A stretch of DNA of 64,000 bases, from contig JABACO010000053.1 of assembly GCA_013339895.1 (NCBI GenBank), positions 62,001 to 126,000 of the forward strand, written 5' to 3'. Within the stretch, counting starts at the first letter, position 1, and each line of letters starts with the position of its first letter. Positions 9,760 through 21,839 of the stretch are shown piece by piece. Both the position numbers and the translations under genes were made by a program. The notes beneath the pieces were generated by a model. That model did no database searches. It worked only from the letters and a program-made list of their open reading frames with translations, and was not told the origin of the DNA. The DNA is from Ephydatia muelleri (lineage: Eukaryota; Porifera; Demospongiae; Spongillida; Spongillidae).

Positions 9760-10009
9760 CTGCAATACAATTGTCATCATAACTAGAGGCTGGACAAGTG
9801 GAGGTGGGTGTTGAAACATAACATATGACAGATGTAACATTTCTGTACAAAGGGAGGTCAAAGGTAGAGGGAAAGAGGACAGATGGGTGGGAGGGCAAAG
9901 AGGGGGAATGAATTTTCGAGTAACACATTATTTCAGACTCAATAGCCATTTCATTTACAACCTAATAGATATTTCATTATCAGCATGAAAAGCTCATTAT
10001 TGATTGTAT

Positions 10010-10464
10010 GTTCGTGCTTAAGGTTGTCAACCAAGGACTAACAGGACAAGATAACGAAAGTTGGTAACAACATAATATCTAATTAACGCTTTCCTCTTTC
10101 ACTAAGTGTGCCTGATATTTGGTAGCTGTCAGGGTAATGCACAGAGATTACTGCCCATGTTCACTGTCACTGTTTTGCCCACTGAGGGGGGCAGGCAACA
10201 GCCACAGCTGGATGATTGCTACCTAGCCAACAGGGACCAATGACAAGTGCTGGCTATCATTGGGTCGGCCTGTGTTCCAAACCATTACGTTGGCAATGGT
10301 TAGGTGGCTATTGGGGTAGAAGCCTTGAGGGTGCCACCCAAGTTATAGTGTAACTTTATACCCCCAATAGGGTTTAAGGTGGGTTTATGGTTCCAGGCAT
10401 GGGAGTACAAATACAACATGTGAGCATGTGCCAATGTGAGTGTGTAAATGTTACTGAGCTGAGG
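10010..10464 (-). repeat. Dispersed repeat, copy B
   Basis: Inverted copy of 753-1227. In this copy it directly continues into the ankyrin-exon flank at 9965-10009, so the repeat may be part of an ankyrin-gene intron that was duplicated elsewhere. Confidence 0.7.
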
Positions 10465-11320
10465 CTATGACTGCACTGTCTTAGGGCTGTGTCAGAGGGT
10501 GACACGTGTACACCTTGTAAGCTTCACTCCACCATCTGCCTAGGTTCTTGATCGTTGCTGGGGGTAGGCGCTCAAAGCAGCCATCACGCTGGGCTTCTTC
10601 CATCTGCTAAGGGTCAGCGAGTTTACAGTACCCAACCAGCATGGGTTTAACCCTGACCATATGTACATGTATCCTTGTAGTTCTAATCCTGGAGCTTAAT
10701 ATAATTAAAATGGAGAGGCCATTTTTGCATAAGGGATTCTCCTGGCTTCTCCATGTACTTGATAACTATTGTACTGTAGCTATTTTTCCCAGTCCATTGT
10801 GTGTTGCCCTGTCACACACAACTCTAAATTTGTTACCCTAGTACAGTACATTGTACACAGACACACACATACACACATACACACATACACACACACATGT
10901 ACACACACATACACACGCACACATACACACATACACACATACACACACATACACACACGCACACACACACACAAATGTCAAACAATCACACACCTACATA
11001 GATGGGTGGGTCCACACACCCTCAGGGATACTCCTATAATGAGGAAAGCCCTTCTGGCTATTAAATCTCATCGCAGAAAAATGTCTACAAGACTAATTTT
11101 TGATGGAGACACAATGCCATGATGAGGAGACTTCATTACATCATTACCATCAATTAAATCCAACACAAAATTACTTCGGAGTTATCCATACTGATATAAT
11201 GTGTGTCAGTGAGTGCGGTCCCATTTTTCTCAGAGGCCTGCATAATGCTATGCATGTACATGGAGGTGGTTTTATGACAAGTGTATGTTTGCTTTGTTTC
11301 GTTCCTTCACTCCCTACCAG
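10465..11320. other. Non-coding with CA microsatellite
   Basis: No gene seen. 10857-10972 is an (AC)n/ACACAT microsatellite. 10715-10830 matches the reverse complement of 25825-25925, and part of it (ACTATTGTACTGTAGCTAT) recurs at 13690. Confidence 0.6.
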
Positions 11321-11421
11321 AACAACACAACTCCATTGTATGTGGCGAGTCGGGAGGGTCACCATGATGTAGTACAGACATTGTTGGGGCAGGTGCTGAT
11401 GTCAACATGGCAAGATCTGAT
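11321..11421 (+). pseudogene. Ankyrin-repeat exon with one frame change
   Basis: Between an acceptor CTACCAG and a donor GAT|GTAAGT the sequence reads NNTTPLYVASREGHHDVV, then QTLLG, and in another frame AGADVNMARSD. This is a standard ankyrin repeat (TPL-x2-AS-x-GH-DVV-LL-x-AGADVN). The 101-bp length, against 99 or 102 for an intact repeat, and the shift at LLG/AGA indicate a single-base loss. It is more canonical than the 99-bp exons elsewhere in the window and probably from a different ankyrin gene. Confidence 0.65.
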
Positions 11422-11849
11422 GTAAGTGGTGGGTCGTGTAACATCATGAGTCATGTAGCCATTCACTAAAGTTAAATCATGTCAGCAGTATGCCATCCAG
11501 TGCATGTAGCCTCGCATCCTGTCCCTCAATAGCAGCAGTGACTTCATAAGTGATCCCTTGTAGCTTGAAATCTGAGCTGCATTCAAATCAGACTCCCACA
11601 CTCTTATGCATGTACACACATTGTGTAAATGAAACTGTATTCCTTTGGCAACTCTCCGTGCATGTGGAGTTTTCATATGAGTGGTTCTCTATAGATCCTC
11701 CTTCAACTGCACATTGATCGGTACATGTGCATGTATCCGCATGTAGGGATGCATAGGAATGGTATTCTATACATGTGCATACATTTACATTGTGTCCCAT
11801 AGGACTTTTTATGTAATAGGAGGCCATTGTATATTTTTCCATCTTCAAG

Positions 11850-12105
11850 CACTTGGACGTCTACATCAGTAGCCAGGTTGGAGACCAGGTACCATGTTAA
11901 GGTACAAAGCAAGACCTCAAAGGGGGAGGAGTACATAAAAGGTGGTGTACAGGTGAAGGGTGAGATGAGGTCCAAGACCCATAATGGAGCAGTTGTGTAT
12001 GGAGAGGTGGAGGACCACAGGGATGGTACCTACACCATCACTCTAACCCCTCAAACTGCTGGTCCTCACCAAATCCTCGTGCACTCTGTACATGTACATG
12101 CATTG
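11850..12105 (+). CDS. Filamin/ABP280 repeat exon (TRIM-NHL type)
   Basis: The open frame contains ETRYHVKVQSKTSKGEEYI, then GGVQVKGEMRSK, GEVEDHRDGTYTITLTPQTA and GPHQILV. The D-x-DGTYTI-LTP-x2-AGPHQ block is diagnostic of the filamin immunoglobulin-like repeat, here in the variant seen in TRIM-type proteins that combine RING, B-box, filamin and NHL parts. The exon edges are uncertain: a possible acceptor is TCTTCAAG near 11850 and a possible donor lies just after ILV. A RING exon lies 15 kb away on the other strand, so the two cannot belong to one simple transcript. It is probably an isolated exon of a larger or broken gene. Confidence 0.7.
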
Positions 12106-13240
12106 TACACTAGCACCACCACCACCCCCCACACACACACACACTGTAATGTGAGCTAAAGAATAGTATGCAATACGACATGCATTAGCCTTTCCTGTGC
12201 ACTCACATCATGCACCTTTCTCTACAGGAAGCTTTACTTTTTGCCATAGCCCTTGCTAATCTTCTCATCTTCATTCCGATCCAATTATTGCATGGCCTTC
12301 GTACCTCTTGCAGTGACTTTGGGTTCTTATTTCTAACATTGTTTTCACAAAGCGTACATGTACATGAATGTACACACTTGTGCACGAAATGCATTCTTAT
12401 GTAAATGGACCTGTTCATTGTATTCTTTTTCAAAACATTGTGCACATACACAAATGCATACGTACACTACACTTACAATGTACATTGTTACATACATGTA
12501 AATGGAATCTTGTGCACAGATACTCATGTACAATACACTTGCACACATACACACGTACCCCATGGCAAACATTGTCTAATGATGGTACACACCCACACAC
12601 ACACATGTACCTTGCATGCAAGATCTGTTCTGCTGAACCTGTCCATTGCACATGCACTTGCATTCTATTCCATTGAACTGGTCATATGCATGTATGAGAG
12701 GCCACTCATTCTATTCTCAATTTCTGTACTGTGACTGGGCTTTTGTACTTGTAGTGTCCTCTCTATTCATTCATGGATGTTGACAACTTCTCTCATGCAT
12801 CATGCAACATGAGACTCACAACAACTTTCACTGAGAAGGAATGCAACAGTGCTTTTCATTCATTCTCGTTTTTGTTTATGCCTCGCCCGCTCAGCTTTTG
12901 TTCTGGACACTTGCAGTGAATTCCATCTCTTGTTTCTAACAACTATGTACAATGTAGATGTAGATGTAGTGTTACTGTACTGTCAACCTAATTACTTTGC
13001 TGCAATACTCTTCCCTCAGTACACTCGTCTAGCACTATGCACAAGTGCTCCATGCATTGATTGACCTTCCTACCAGGGTAGGGTTGCATTGGTAAAGATT
13101 TTAATGGAGCTACATGTAGATAATGAATAATGTTTCTAACTTCTTTATTATGTCTGTGTAAACTTACCAGGTCCCTAACCTACCACAATCTCCACTGACA
13201 GTTTAGGTACTATCGACTATTTAAGCCTTTCAACACATAT
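12106..13240. other. Low-complexity CA/ACATGT-rich, no gene supported
   Basis: Many TACATGTA, TGTACA and CACACA words. A hydrophobic stretch after a possible acceptor (CTACAG|GAAGC near 12226) is open for about 50 codons but shows no family motif. The long frames at 12368-12734 are shadows of ACA-rich sequence. Confidence 0.45.
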
Positions 13241-13353
13241 AAATGGTCTTGGGGTGGGGAGGAGGGACACATTGTGGTAGTGAAATTGTTCAACCCGGAA
13301 CCACTTTTCATGTGACAGTCCAGCCTCTTGTTATGATGACATTTATTTTGCAG

Positions 13354-13452
13354 AATGGTTGCAGTCCATTATACGCAGCAAGTTGCACAGGACATCTTGA
13401 TGTAGTGAAGACACTATTGGAGGCTGGAGCTAATATCAATCAGGCTGATATG
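13354..13452 (+). CDS. Single-ankyrin-repeat exon (99 bp), left arm
   Basis: A 33-codon exon with acceptor TTTTGCAG and donor ATG|GTACAG. It encodes NGCSPLYAASCTGHLDVV followed by KTLLEAGANINQADM, one complete ankyrin repeat. The mirror-image copy is at 25419-25517. The frame is intact and both splice sites are standard, but no neighbouring exon of the same gene is recognisable within several kilobases, so it may be a leftover or a cassette carried by the repeat. Confidence 0.7.
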
Positions 13453-14145
13453 GTACAGTAGGTAGACATGTATTCAGTGGTTACAGGATGTCACACATGT
13501 CCATACATTGTATCTCCCTTACACTGGTTACATGTGGCTCCTTGTTATTACATGTAGTACCTCCTACTGCACCTTCATACATGTACATGTATCAAATTGC
13601 CTTTGCCATTTGCCATGACATGTGCAGTAGGTGCTATACCATAAGCCTGGTAATTGATCATGATGTAACTACATGTACATGTATTGTGTAACATAACTAT
13701 TGTACTGTAGCTATATTTCCCAGTCCATTGTGTGCTGCACCCACCTCCACAATCACATACCAACACAGAATAGCACAATATTTATACACATAGAATGGGA
13801 GCCTGTAAACTGACATAGACTTACGGATGGGCCCACACACCCTCCGCCCACACTATGCGATAAACCAGCAGTGAGGAATGCCCTTCTGATGATAAAACCT
13901 CATTGGAGAAAAATATCTACAAAAATCAATTTCAGTGTCATGGAACTGCTGATAAAAAATACTTGAAAACACTAACAGACATTTGCAGGTATTAGTTTTC
14001 AAAGTTCTATTATCTATGGTGTGAGTGTGTTTGTATGTACATGTCTGGTGTCCATGTGCTGTGTGTGTTGTCCATGTGTTGTAACAGCTGTCCTTTCGTC
14101 ACTCTTCCTCTTCTGGTCTTACTTCACAAGAGTTGTGTTCCACAC
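13453..14145. other. Duplicated non-coding flank of the ankyrin exon
   Basis: Mirrored at about 24690-25410 on the other arm. No gene is seen. It contains a partial second copy of the 560-bp unit (ATAGAATGGGAGCCTGT..., 13790-13990). Confidence 0.6.
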
Positions 14146-14710
14146 CAGTTGACACATGATGCACACAACATGACCTACGCACAATATTATTATTTATCCA
14201 CCCTTTGGCCATTTTTCCCACTACTTTTGATCTATTTCAATGACTTGCAGCTTCCCAATATCACATACCAACACATGCAGAATAGCACAGTATTTACACA
14301 CATAAAATGGGAGCCTGTGCACTGAAAAAGACCTATAGAGATGGGCCTCCACCCACACCATGTGATAAACCTACAGTGAGGAAAGCCCTTGTGGTGATAA
14401 AATCTCATCGCAGAAGAATATCTACAAAAACCAATTTCATTGTAATGGAACTGCTGATAAAAAATACTTGAAAACACAAATGTTTGCAAGTATTAGTTTT
14501 CAAAGTTCTAACATGTACACAAATCACGTCGACTTATACATGTATGTGACCACATGTACATGTAAATGCTCAGTGTTGGAAGTACCACAAAGTATTCCCA
14601 AAGTGCAGGTTCATTTTATCTTATCCCTGCCCTCCTCTATGTCCAAGCTAATCAGAAAAGTTCACTAGTCATGTTATTCTCACTTGTGTAAGTCATTGCA
14701 GCTAGCTTGA
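14146..14710 (+). repeat. 560-bp repeat unit, copy 1
   Basis: Begins ATGATGCACACAACATGACC and ends near TCACTTGTGTAAGTCATTGC. It is a direct repeat of 18035-18600 and an inverted repeat of 24030-24620. No coding content is recognised; open frames are short and not conserved in sense. Confidence 0.75.
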
Positions 14711-14879
14711 AGTGAATGATGCATTAGCTTCTGATGTGTGTGTGTCTGTGTATGTGAGTGTTTGTACATAATGTGTGGGTGAGATCTGGTGTATATACAC
14801 TTACACTGTATGTAACTGTTACTGTGTGGTGATTGGGTGTAAATCTGTCAGCAGTGTGCCATCCAGTGCATGTAGCAGG

Positions 14880-15210
14880 TGCTTTGATTATTGAAGAACC
14901 AGGGCTACATGTAGATATGTACTACAGGGTCATTCCAAGTCAAATCATCGTGCTTTATGCCACCATGTCCTCTCATGTGGAACACTTTTGTTATGAGCTT
15001 ATTTAACAATAATACTACTTTTGGTAGATTAGGTATTGTTTAGGTTTTAAACATTGTCAGCTAAGCCTCATGTTTAGATAATCATCAAAGGCCTAGCTAA
15101 GCATACTATCCTTCCCCAGCATATAGCCACAGACCATAACCACCAAATAGGTTTAGAGGTCTGGTTCCAGACATGGTATATATATAAGAGAGGTCTGCGC
15201 CAAAAGTTTG
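14880..15210 (+). repeat. Solo terminal repeat of the DIRS-like element
   Basis: Closely similar to 19480-19795 and to the reverse complement of 22745-23080, both of which lie directly upstream of DIRS-like coding sequence. It ends in a TATA-like TATATATATAAGAGAGGTC, a plausible promoter. Here no DIRS coding sequence follows; a Ty3/gypsy fossil does. Confidence 0.65.
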
Positions 15211-15214
15211 TTGG

Positions 15215-18030
15215 AAGAGGTGGGAAGCAAGGACAAGAACTCTTTCACCTGGTTCCAATGTCTTTTCTGTGGCGTTCCGATCTTACCAGTGTTTTTGTGT
15301 CTCCTGTCATTTTTTTCTCCACCAAATCCGCCATACTGGCCAACATGTCCTGAATAGCTAGAATGGCTAGAATGTAGACCACGCTTTCATTGCTCTATTT
15401 GTCGGCTTCCCACTGCTCTTTGATAAATCTAATTAAAGGTCCGCGTACTTTTTGTCCATAAAGAAGTTCAAAGGGCGAGAAGCCAGTCGACGCTTGGGGA
15501 ACCTCCCGGTACGCGAAGAGAAGATTGGGTATTAGCCGGTCCCAATCCTTGCCCACTTGGTTCACAGTCTTCCTTAGCATGGCTTTCAGTGTTTAGTTGA
15601 ACCGCTCATCCAGACCGTCTATTTGCGGGTGGTAGGGGGTGGTTCGGATAGACCTGACCTGCAGCATTGTGTATAACTCGGCCAACAGCCGTGAAGTGAA
15701 ATTGCTCCCCTGGTCAGTGAGTATTTCCTTTGGGATTCCCACTCAGCTGAATAATTTCATCAGTTCTTCTGCGATCCTTTCGGCCTCACATGAATGCAGT
15801 GGTACAGCCTCCGGATAATCAGTTGCGTAGTCACAAATCATCAGGAAGTATTTGTGTCCAGATCTACTGCGAGGGAGAGGTCCCACGATATCCATAGCGA
15901 TGTGTGAAAAAGGTTCAGCCATTACTGGAAGAGGGACCAACGGAGCTGGTTGCGCTTGACGGTTCTACGCTTTCTGACATTCCGAACAACATCTGCAATG
16001 GTTCGTCACATCTCGACACACGCCTGGTCAGTAAAAACGTTGCAGCACTCTCCTGATGGTCTTGTTGCGCCCCAAGTGACCCGCCAATGGTGTTGCATGT
16101 GCCAGTTTTAGTACTGCTGTTCTGCGTCGACTTGGGAGTACGAGCTGCTCTACCACTTGGTCCTCTGGTGAGCTCGATCAGCGGTATATCAGTGAGGCTT
16201 TCCGTACAAATTGAGGGTCCCCCCTCTCCACCAACTTTTTAATGCCACGCAATGTCTCGTCTGTTTCTTGGAGTCGCTAGTTCTTCTGCTCCGAAGTCTA
16301 GACTTTCCATGTTTCCATCGGTTTCCTCCCCCGTTTGTCTGTCCTTGTCACCGTTCTGGAACTGTTTTCCGCCTCTTCTGAGATCGGCTTAAGCGCTTCT
16401 TTTCCGGTCTCCAATTATACACGAACAGTTCGTCGTCCAGACCCACTTGACCCACGACCCACAGTTCCTGCTCATGATCACTGTCTCCAACCGTCACCTG
16501 TTCTCCTTGTGCAGGGTTCTCTGTCCCCTCTGCGTGTGGTTTCCTTCTTGCTCTCAATTGAGTCATCACCACCATGGCCTCATCCGCTTCCTGCGTTAGA
16601 GATTTTCTTCGAGCTCCACGTGTCTCCTGCAGCAAACGATTCAGTTCCGGTACATCACGACCCAGTAGCACCGCCGCCAGAAGGGTATCCGACAGAGCCG
16701 CTTCCACATTCACAGCGGTGCCTTCCACAATAAGATCCACTGATGCAAGAGGGTACATTACTGTGTCACCGTGCGCACACTTGATCATAACTGCTTTATC
16801 TTCTAGCCACTTGATAGGAGGTACCAAGTCTTTTCGAACCAAGGTCCTGGAACATCCTGTATCCAGTATCGTTTGTGCCCTCCACAGTACCCCTCCGGGT
16901 TACGTTCCTTTCGAGCACATTGTCTTTACTCCGAGATATCACAAACAAAGCACTCTCGGGGCATTTTCGAGCTAGTCCGGGTTTACCACATTTGACTTTG
17001 CTACCACTACCAGCAGATGTGTCGGCCATATGCATATTCATTGTCTCCTGCTCGTTAGTCTGAGTGACCTGTTTGTAGCAACGTCCCACAAAGTGACCTC
17101 CGCATTTGAAGCAGCGCTGTTTGTCAATTGAGTGCTCCATCTCAGGTCCCTCGGTCTTCCAACTGCTCCTGCCTATCCTGTTACTTGAGCCGCATTCTCG
17201 AGCACGTACAAAACTATCTGCCATGTCAAATGCTGCATCGTTCGTCTCTGGCTCCCTTTCCCGGATCCACACTTGAAGAGTCGTGGGTAGACTGTTCACA
17301 AACTGTTCTTTAACGAGGACATCCCTTTGACTCATACTCCGGGAGTTATTTCTTCACTGTGTCCTGAAGTCTATTCACTAGTTCCCTGTAGGTTTCCTCT
17401 GTTTTCTTCTTCATTGATCGAAACCTCAGGCGGTAGGTCTCCTCTCTGATACCGTACCGTACCAAAATTGCCTCTTTTTAGCTGCTCATAATCGGCCGCC
17501 GTCTCAGCTGCTAGCTAGCGAACCGTAGACCTCTTGTGCTCTCCCGCTTAAGTATGGAGCCAATTTGAAAGTCCAGCGATTCTTGTCTATCTCGTAGGCC
17601 TCCATAACCCGTTCGAACATTGTTAGGTACGTTTCGATGTCGTCCTTTTCTATAAGCCATACCAGTTGCGCACCTCTCTCCCGTGGTTTCTTATCCCTGT
17701 CGATGTCTAGGGTGGTTTTCTCTAGTAGCCTGGCAATCAGTGCCATCTGCTGCTCGCTCTCCTCCTGTCGCTGTTGCTCCTCGATGAGTCTTTGACGTCT
17801 CTCTTCTTCTTCCGCCACCCTCTGACGTTCTCCACCTCGGCTTGTCGCTGCTGGTATTCCACCAGGATCTCTTCAGTACATCTCCCACCAACACCGCCGA
17901 GGGTTGTTGTCCGAGATACATGTAGCACGAACAGGTCCGAGGATCGTTCATTGCATCCACTGGTGAGATGCGTGCCTTTCCAACTCAGGGTAATTATAGC
18001 ATTTAAGTTACATCATCCTCGGTCCCCGAC
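15215..18030 (-). mobile_element. Ty3/gypsy-like fossil (Gag, protease, integrase parts)
   Basis: Minus-strand parts in order: a Gag-like region with a charged N-terminus and a SCAN/Gag-type segment, one CCHC-like knuckle (CFKCGGHFVGRCYK) near 17100, a retropepsin-like region near 16700-16400, then an integrase zinc-binding region and catalytic core (AMDIVGPLPRSRSGHKY and LLFAYREVPQASTGFSPFEL) at about 15940-15400. This is Ty3/gypsy order. No LTR pair was identified at its ends. It is broken in several places and looks old. It lies in the left arm of the inverted duplication and has no counterpart in the right arm, so it arrived after, or was lost from one arm since, the duplication. Confidence 0.75.
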
Positions 18031-18034
18031 CTTC

Positions 18035-18600
18035 ACAACATGATGCACACAGCATGACCTACACACAATATTATTATTTATCCACCCTTTGGCCATTTTT
18101 CCCACTACTTTTGATCTATTTCAATGACTTGCAGCTTCCCACAATCACATACCAACACAGAATAGCACAGTATTTACACACATACAATGGGAGCCTGTAC
18201 ACTGACAAAGACCTGTACATGGGCCTCCATTCACACCATGTGATAAACCTACAACAAGGAAAGCTCTTCTGGTGATAAAATCTCAATGCAAAAAAACATC
18301 TACAAAAACTAATTTCATTGACATGGGACTGCTGATAAAAAGTAATTGAAAACACAATCGTTTGCAAGTGTTAGGTTTCAAAGTTCTAACATGTACACAA
18401 TCACGTTGACTTTTATGTGACCACATATACATGTACATGCTCAGTGTTGGAAATACAGGTCCACACATCTGCACATCTGCACTAATTCCCTAAGTGCAGG
18501 TTAATTTTGTCTTATCCCTGCCCTCCTCTATGTCCAAGCTAATAAGAAAGGTTGCTGATCATGCTATTCTCACTTGTGTGAGTAATTGCAGCTTGAATTG
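18035..18600 (+). repeat. 560-bp repeat unit, copy 2
   Basis: Direct repeat of 14146-14710. Together the two copies bracket the solo DIRS terminal repeat and the gypsy fossil, so the left arm gained a tandem duplication of this unit. Confidence 0.75.
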
Positions 18601-19305
18601 GGTTATTCCACATGATTGTACCCTGAATATCTCACCCTCTCATATTGACATCCCACTCTCATATAATACTTTTACATAAGATATTTGCCATACACTTGTA
18701 CACTCTGATGTCTCATTAAAATAATAATACTTGCTTTTTTCTGTGACCTTTTGTATTTCAAAAGAGGATAGCTTGAGCCTCGACATGTATAAGTTAGGGC
18801 TTTTTGCACATACATGTAACAAAGGATATTATGTAGTTGTCCATAAGAAGTAAAAATAATTTAATTACTATGCATAGGTTAAAGGTATAATGAATTCTTA
18901 ATCAGATTTGAAGGTAGCGAAAAATAGCAACCTCCTTTTAAATATGAGTAGCTGCTAATATCCCTAAGGCGCTTGCCTGACAGATGTATGGAGAGATGAA
19001 CCACTGGACTGTAATACCGTGTACCAGTTGAAAGACTCATTTTGAATTCACCTTGTTGTACTTAGTTTGTTTACACAGTAACAACCAAGTAGAGACACAA
19101 GAGCTATAAGCTAACTAACATTTTGTCTATGTGTGTAAGAGCAAAGGGGCTCATTTCCAAGCTGCGTACTTTATCAGTGCATCACTTATGTTCAATACAC
19201 TGTACATGCTCTACCCTGTCAGTACATTTGTGTGCATGGTGGTGGTGAGAGTCAATATGAGAGGGTGGAGGTACTCAGGGTAGTTGAATTTCATGTGGAA
19301 TGACC
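18601..19305. mobile_element. 705-bp TIR element (MITE)
   Basis: The ends are imperfect inverted repeats of about 60 bp: GGTTATTCCACATGATTGTA at the left and, on the complement, GGTCATTCCACATGAAATTC at the right, both continuing through TACCCTGA and CACCCTCTCATATTGAC. The corresponding position after repeat copy 1 (14710) lacks it and reads straight into the TTAGCTTCTGATGTG flank, which gives an empty site. No ORF. An inverted-arm copy is at 23228-24021. Confidence 0.75.
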
Positions 19306-19479
19306 TTGTTAGCTTCTGATGTGAGTGTGTCTGTGTGTGTGAGTGTTTGTTCATAATGTGTGGGTGAGATCTGGTGTACATGTATATACTTACACTGTAT
19401 GTAACTGTTACTGTGTGGTGATTGGGTGTAAATCTGTCAGCAGTGTGCCATCCAGTGCATGTAGCAGGTGCTTTGATTA

Positions 19480-20770
19480 TTGAAGAACCAGGGCTACATG
19501 TAGATATGTACTACAGGGTCATTCCAAGTCAAATCATCATGCTTTATGCCACCATGTCCTCTCATGTGGAACACTTTTGTTATGAGCTTGTTTAACAATA
19601 ATACTAATTTTGGCAAATTAGGTGTTGTTTAGGTCCTAAACATTGTCAGCTAAGCCTCACCTATAGATAAATATCAAAGGCCTAGCTAAGCATACTATCC
19701 CTCCCCAGCATATAGCCACAGACCATAACCACCAAACAGGTTTAGGGGTCTGGTTCCAGGCATGGTATATACATAAGAGAGGTCTGGGAAGAGTGATTCA
19801 CTCAGTCATCAGCCACTGCAGTTCGTAGTCATGAACCGTATGGAATTAGAAAAGTTAGCATGCGAGGTCCTCCATCTTCGGCTTGGCGTGGTGAAGCTTG
19901 CGATGACAGGAAACAAGACGGCCCTGGTCTACCTGCACCTTCAGGATCCCTCAAGCGAGCCAGAGCCAGAGCCAGAATGTGATGACGTGCCTGACACTAC
20001 ACCCGAGTCCGAAGATTCCAGCAAACCTTCGAGCGAGGGTGCAACAACCGAGTCAACTCCGTACATCTTCAACCAGTTTGCCTCTGCCCTTCACTGGATC
20101 ATGGCCACCAACTATGCAACAGATCTGATCCACTACCTTGATGATTTCCTCCTGGCTGGCCCACCTGGACAACCCACCTGTAGTGAGTCAACGGAAACCA
20201 TGCTTAGAGTGTGCGAGAGGCTGGGGATCCCAGTTGCCTTGGACAAGCTGGAAGGTCCAGCGACCACCATCATGTTCCTTGGCATCACCATCGACACCAC
20301 ACTCCAACAGCTGCGGTTACCACCAGACAAGATGCAAGAAATGACCCTCATGATCAAATCCTGACTGGGAAAGCACAAGACCACGAAGAGGGACCTTCTG
20401 TCACTAATTGGAAAGCTGTCATTTGCTGCCAAAGTGGTTCCATCTGGTTGCCTCTTCCTCCATCGGCTGATAGAGTTGTCTACCACAGTCTCCAAGCTGC
20501 ACCATCACAATCAACTTAATGTGCTGCCCACATCATGCAATGCAGAGATACCTAGGTCAGGTGACATGATCTGCAAGGAAACCTTTTTTTCTGTTTGAAT
20601 CAGGGACAGCACTCACAGCCAGGGCACTGAGATTGGTCCTGTATCATCTGATCCGCAGGTGTGGCTATAGCACATAGTTGTACCACACCCACAGCCTAAG
20701 AATTGGAGTAGCTACAGCAGCGGCTAGGAGTGGTCTGCCAATGCGATCCAGCTGTCAAGTTGTGAAAGCA
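19480..20770 (+). mobile_element. DIRS-like retroelement fossil, left copy
   Basis: A terminal repeat with a TATA-like motif (19480-19795) is followed by coding parts: an N-terminal SAP-like segment (MNRMELEKLACEVL), an acidic linker, reverse transcriptase motif with HYLDDFLLAGP (the LDD variant of YxDD) near 20140, its downstream FLGI segment, and near 20690-20750 a tyrosine-recombinase signature YHTHSLRIGVATAAARSG (H-x2-R). RT plus tyrosine recombinase defines DIRS/Ngaro-type elements. The copy is broken. The right arm carries a closely similar inverted copy, so one is likely a segmental duplicate of the other. Confidence 0.8.
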
Positions 20771-21545
20771 TCTGCCCTAGCATCTCGTTTGTAATCGGTT
20801 GACGTTTTGGCTTGAGGTGGGCTGCTGGCATGGAACATTCGATGCCTTGGCTGGTGCTCGCTGGACTCCTGTGATGGTTCATATGGTGTAGGTAAGATAC
20901 TGAGCAAAAGAATCATTCTTCGAAAAGTCTGCAATCGCGAGGTATTCACCTTCCTTGTTGTTTTCCTTAGTCTCTTGAACAAACCTGGCCTGCATTTTTG
21001 CTGAAAAGCATGCATTTCAGTATGGCAGTGAATGCATCGATGAAATCATCAATTGGCATATCACCTTTGTTTCTAGATTGGCATGGTCAGTTTGTGTCCA
21101 TTGCCTTGCCTGTACTTTAACAGATGAATTTTCACATGCCATTGCTTGTTGCTGATTGCAGAGAGGCTCAGTACCAGGGCATTTTTTTGCAACTTCCAAA
21201 TATGCACTTCAAGCTTGGAGGATTGCAGTACAATTTTGTTACACAGTTACTGTAGTGTTTCAGTTGACCACCAGAGAGGGACTCAAGCTTGCTGCCCATC
21301 ATCATTTACTTCACATTCTGCTAAATGGTACATACACAAACAGAGTGAGTGCCGCTTGCTCCTGCAAGAATGCACTCTCTTGGTTGTAGACTGGCAAATT
21401 TAGAAAATCCAACTTTTAAATCCGGGTGTTGATTCTTCCAGTCATTATAGGCTTCTTTTAGATTACATAGCTGTAGTCTTTTTTGCATACCTTGCCGGTT
21501 GCCATCTGCTCCCAATACTGATATGAAGTCCTTTCTGCCTGGCAT
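20755..21545 (-). pseudogene. Uncharacterised multicopy-type protein (SGTHSVCVC family)
   Basis: Reading leftwards from 21545: LKEAYNDWKNQHPDLKVGFS, KFASLQPRECILAGASGTHS and VCVCTI; further on, after broken sequence, QWTQTDHANLETK (about 21100) and a continuation containing DDFIDAF. The G-A-S-G-T-H-S-V-C-V-C core and the QWTQTDHANLET motif occur, as I recall, together in a large family of unnamed proteins in sponge, cnidarian and arthropod genomes, usually multicopy. Function is unknown; multicopy occurrence suggests a mobile origin. This copy is broken. It forms the unique centre of the inverted duplication. Confidence 0.5.
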
Positions 21546-21839
21546 GACACGGCTCTGCTCATCGGAAGGTAAAAGAAAAAGAGATGATATTCATTAAAAA
21601 CACTGTGGCTGTGTTATGATAAGACAAGTGCATGACAATAAACTATTTTAGGAGGACTTAAAATGGCTACCTGCCTTTAAATAAAAATCCCAGGCCACCA
21701 TACCATTTTCCCACTAAGATAATCAAAAAATATGTAAAATGGGTATGCTAATGTATTTACTTCATTGAGCAGAACAACTGTGAGAAAAGGTACACTGTAT
21801 GCAGATAGGCTACAAATGTTTTTGGAATGACCCTGCTGA
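21546..21839. other. Centre of the inverted duplication, no gene
   Basis: AT-rich sequence between the uncharacterised remnant and the right DIRS copy. Nothing recognised. Confidence 0.4.

Noticed and set aside
10780-11039. His/Thr-rich ORFs
   Set aside because: CA microsatellite translation.
15215-18030. LTRs at the ends of the left gypsy fossil
   Set aside because: The repeat at 14880-15210 looked like an LTR, but its other copies precede DIRS-like sequence and no partner lies at 18030.
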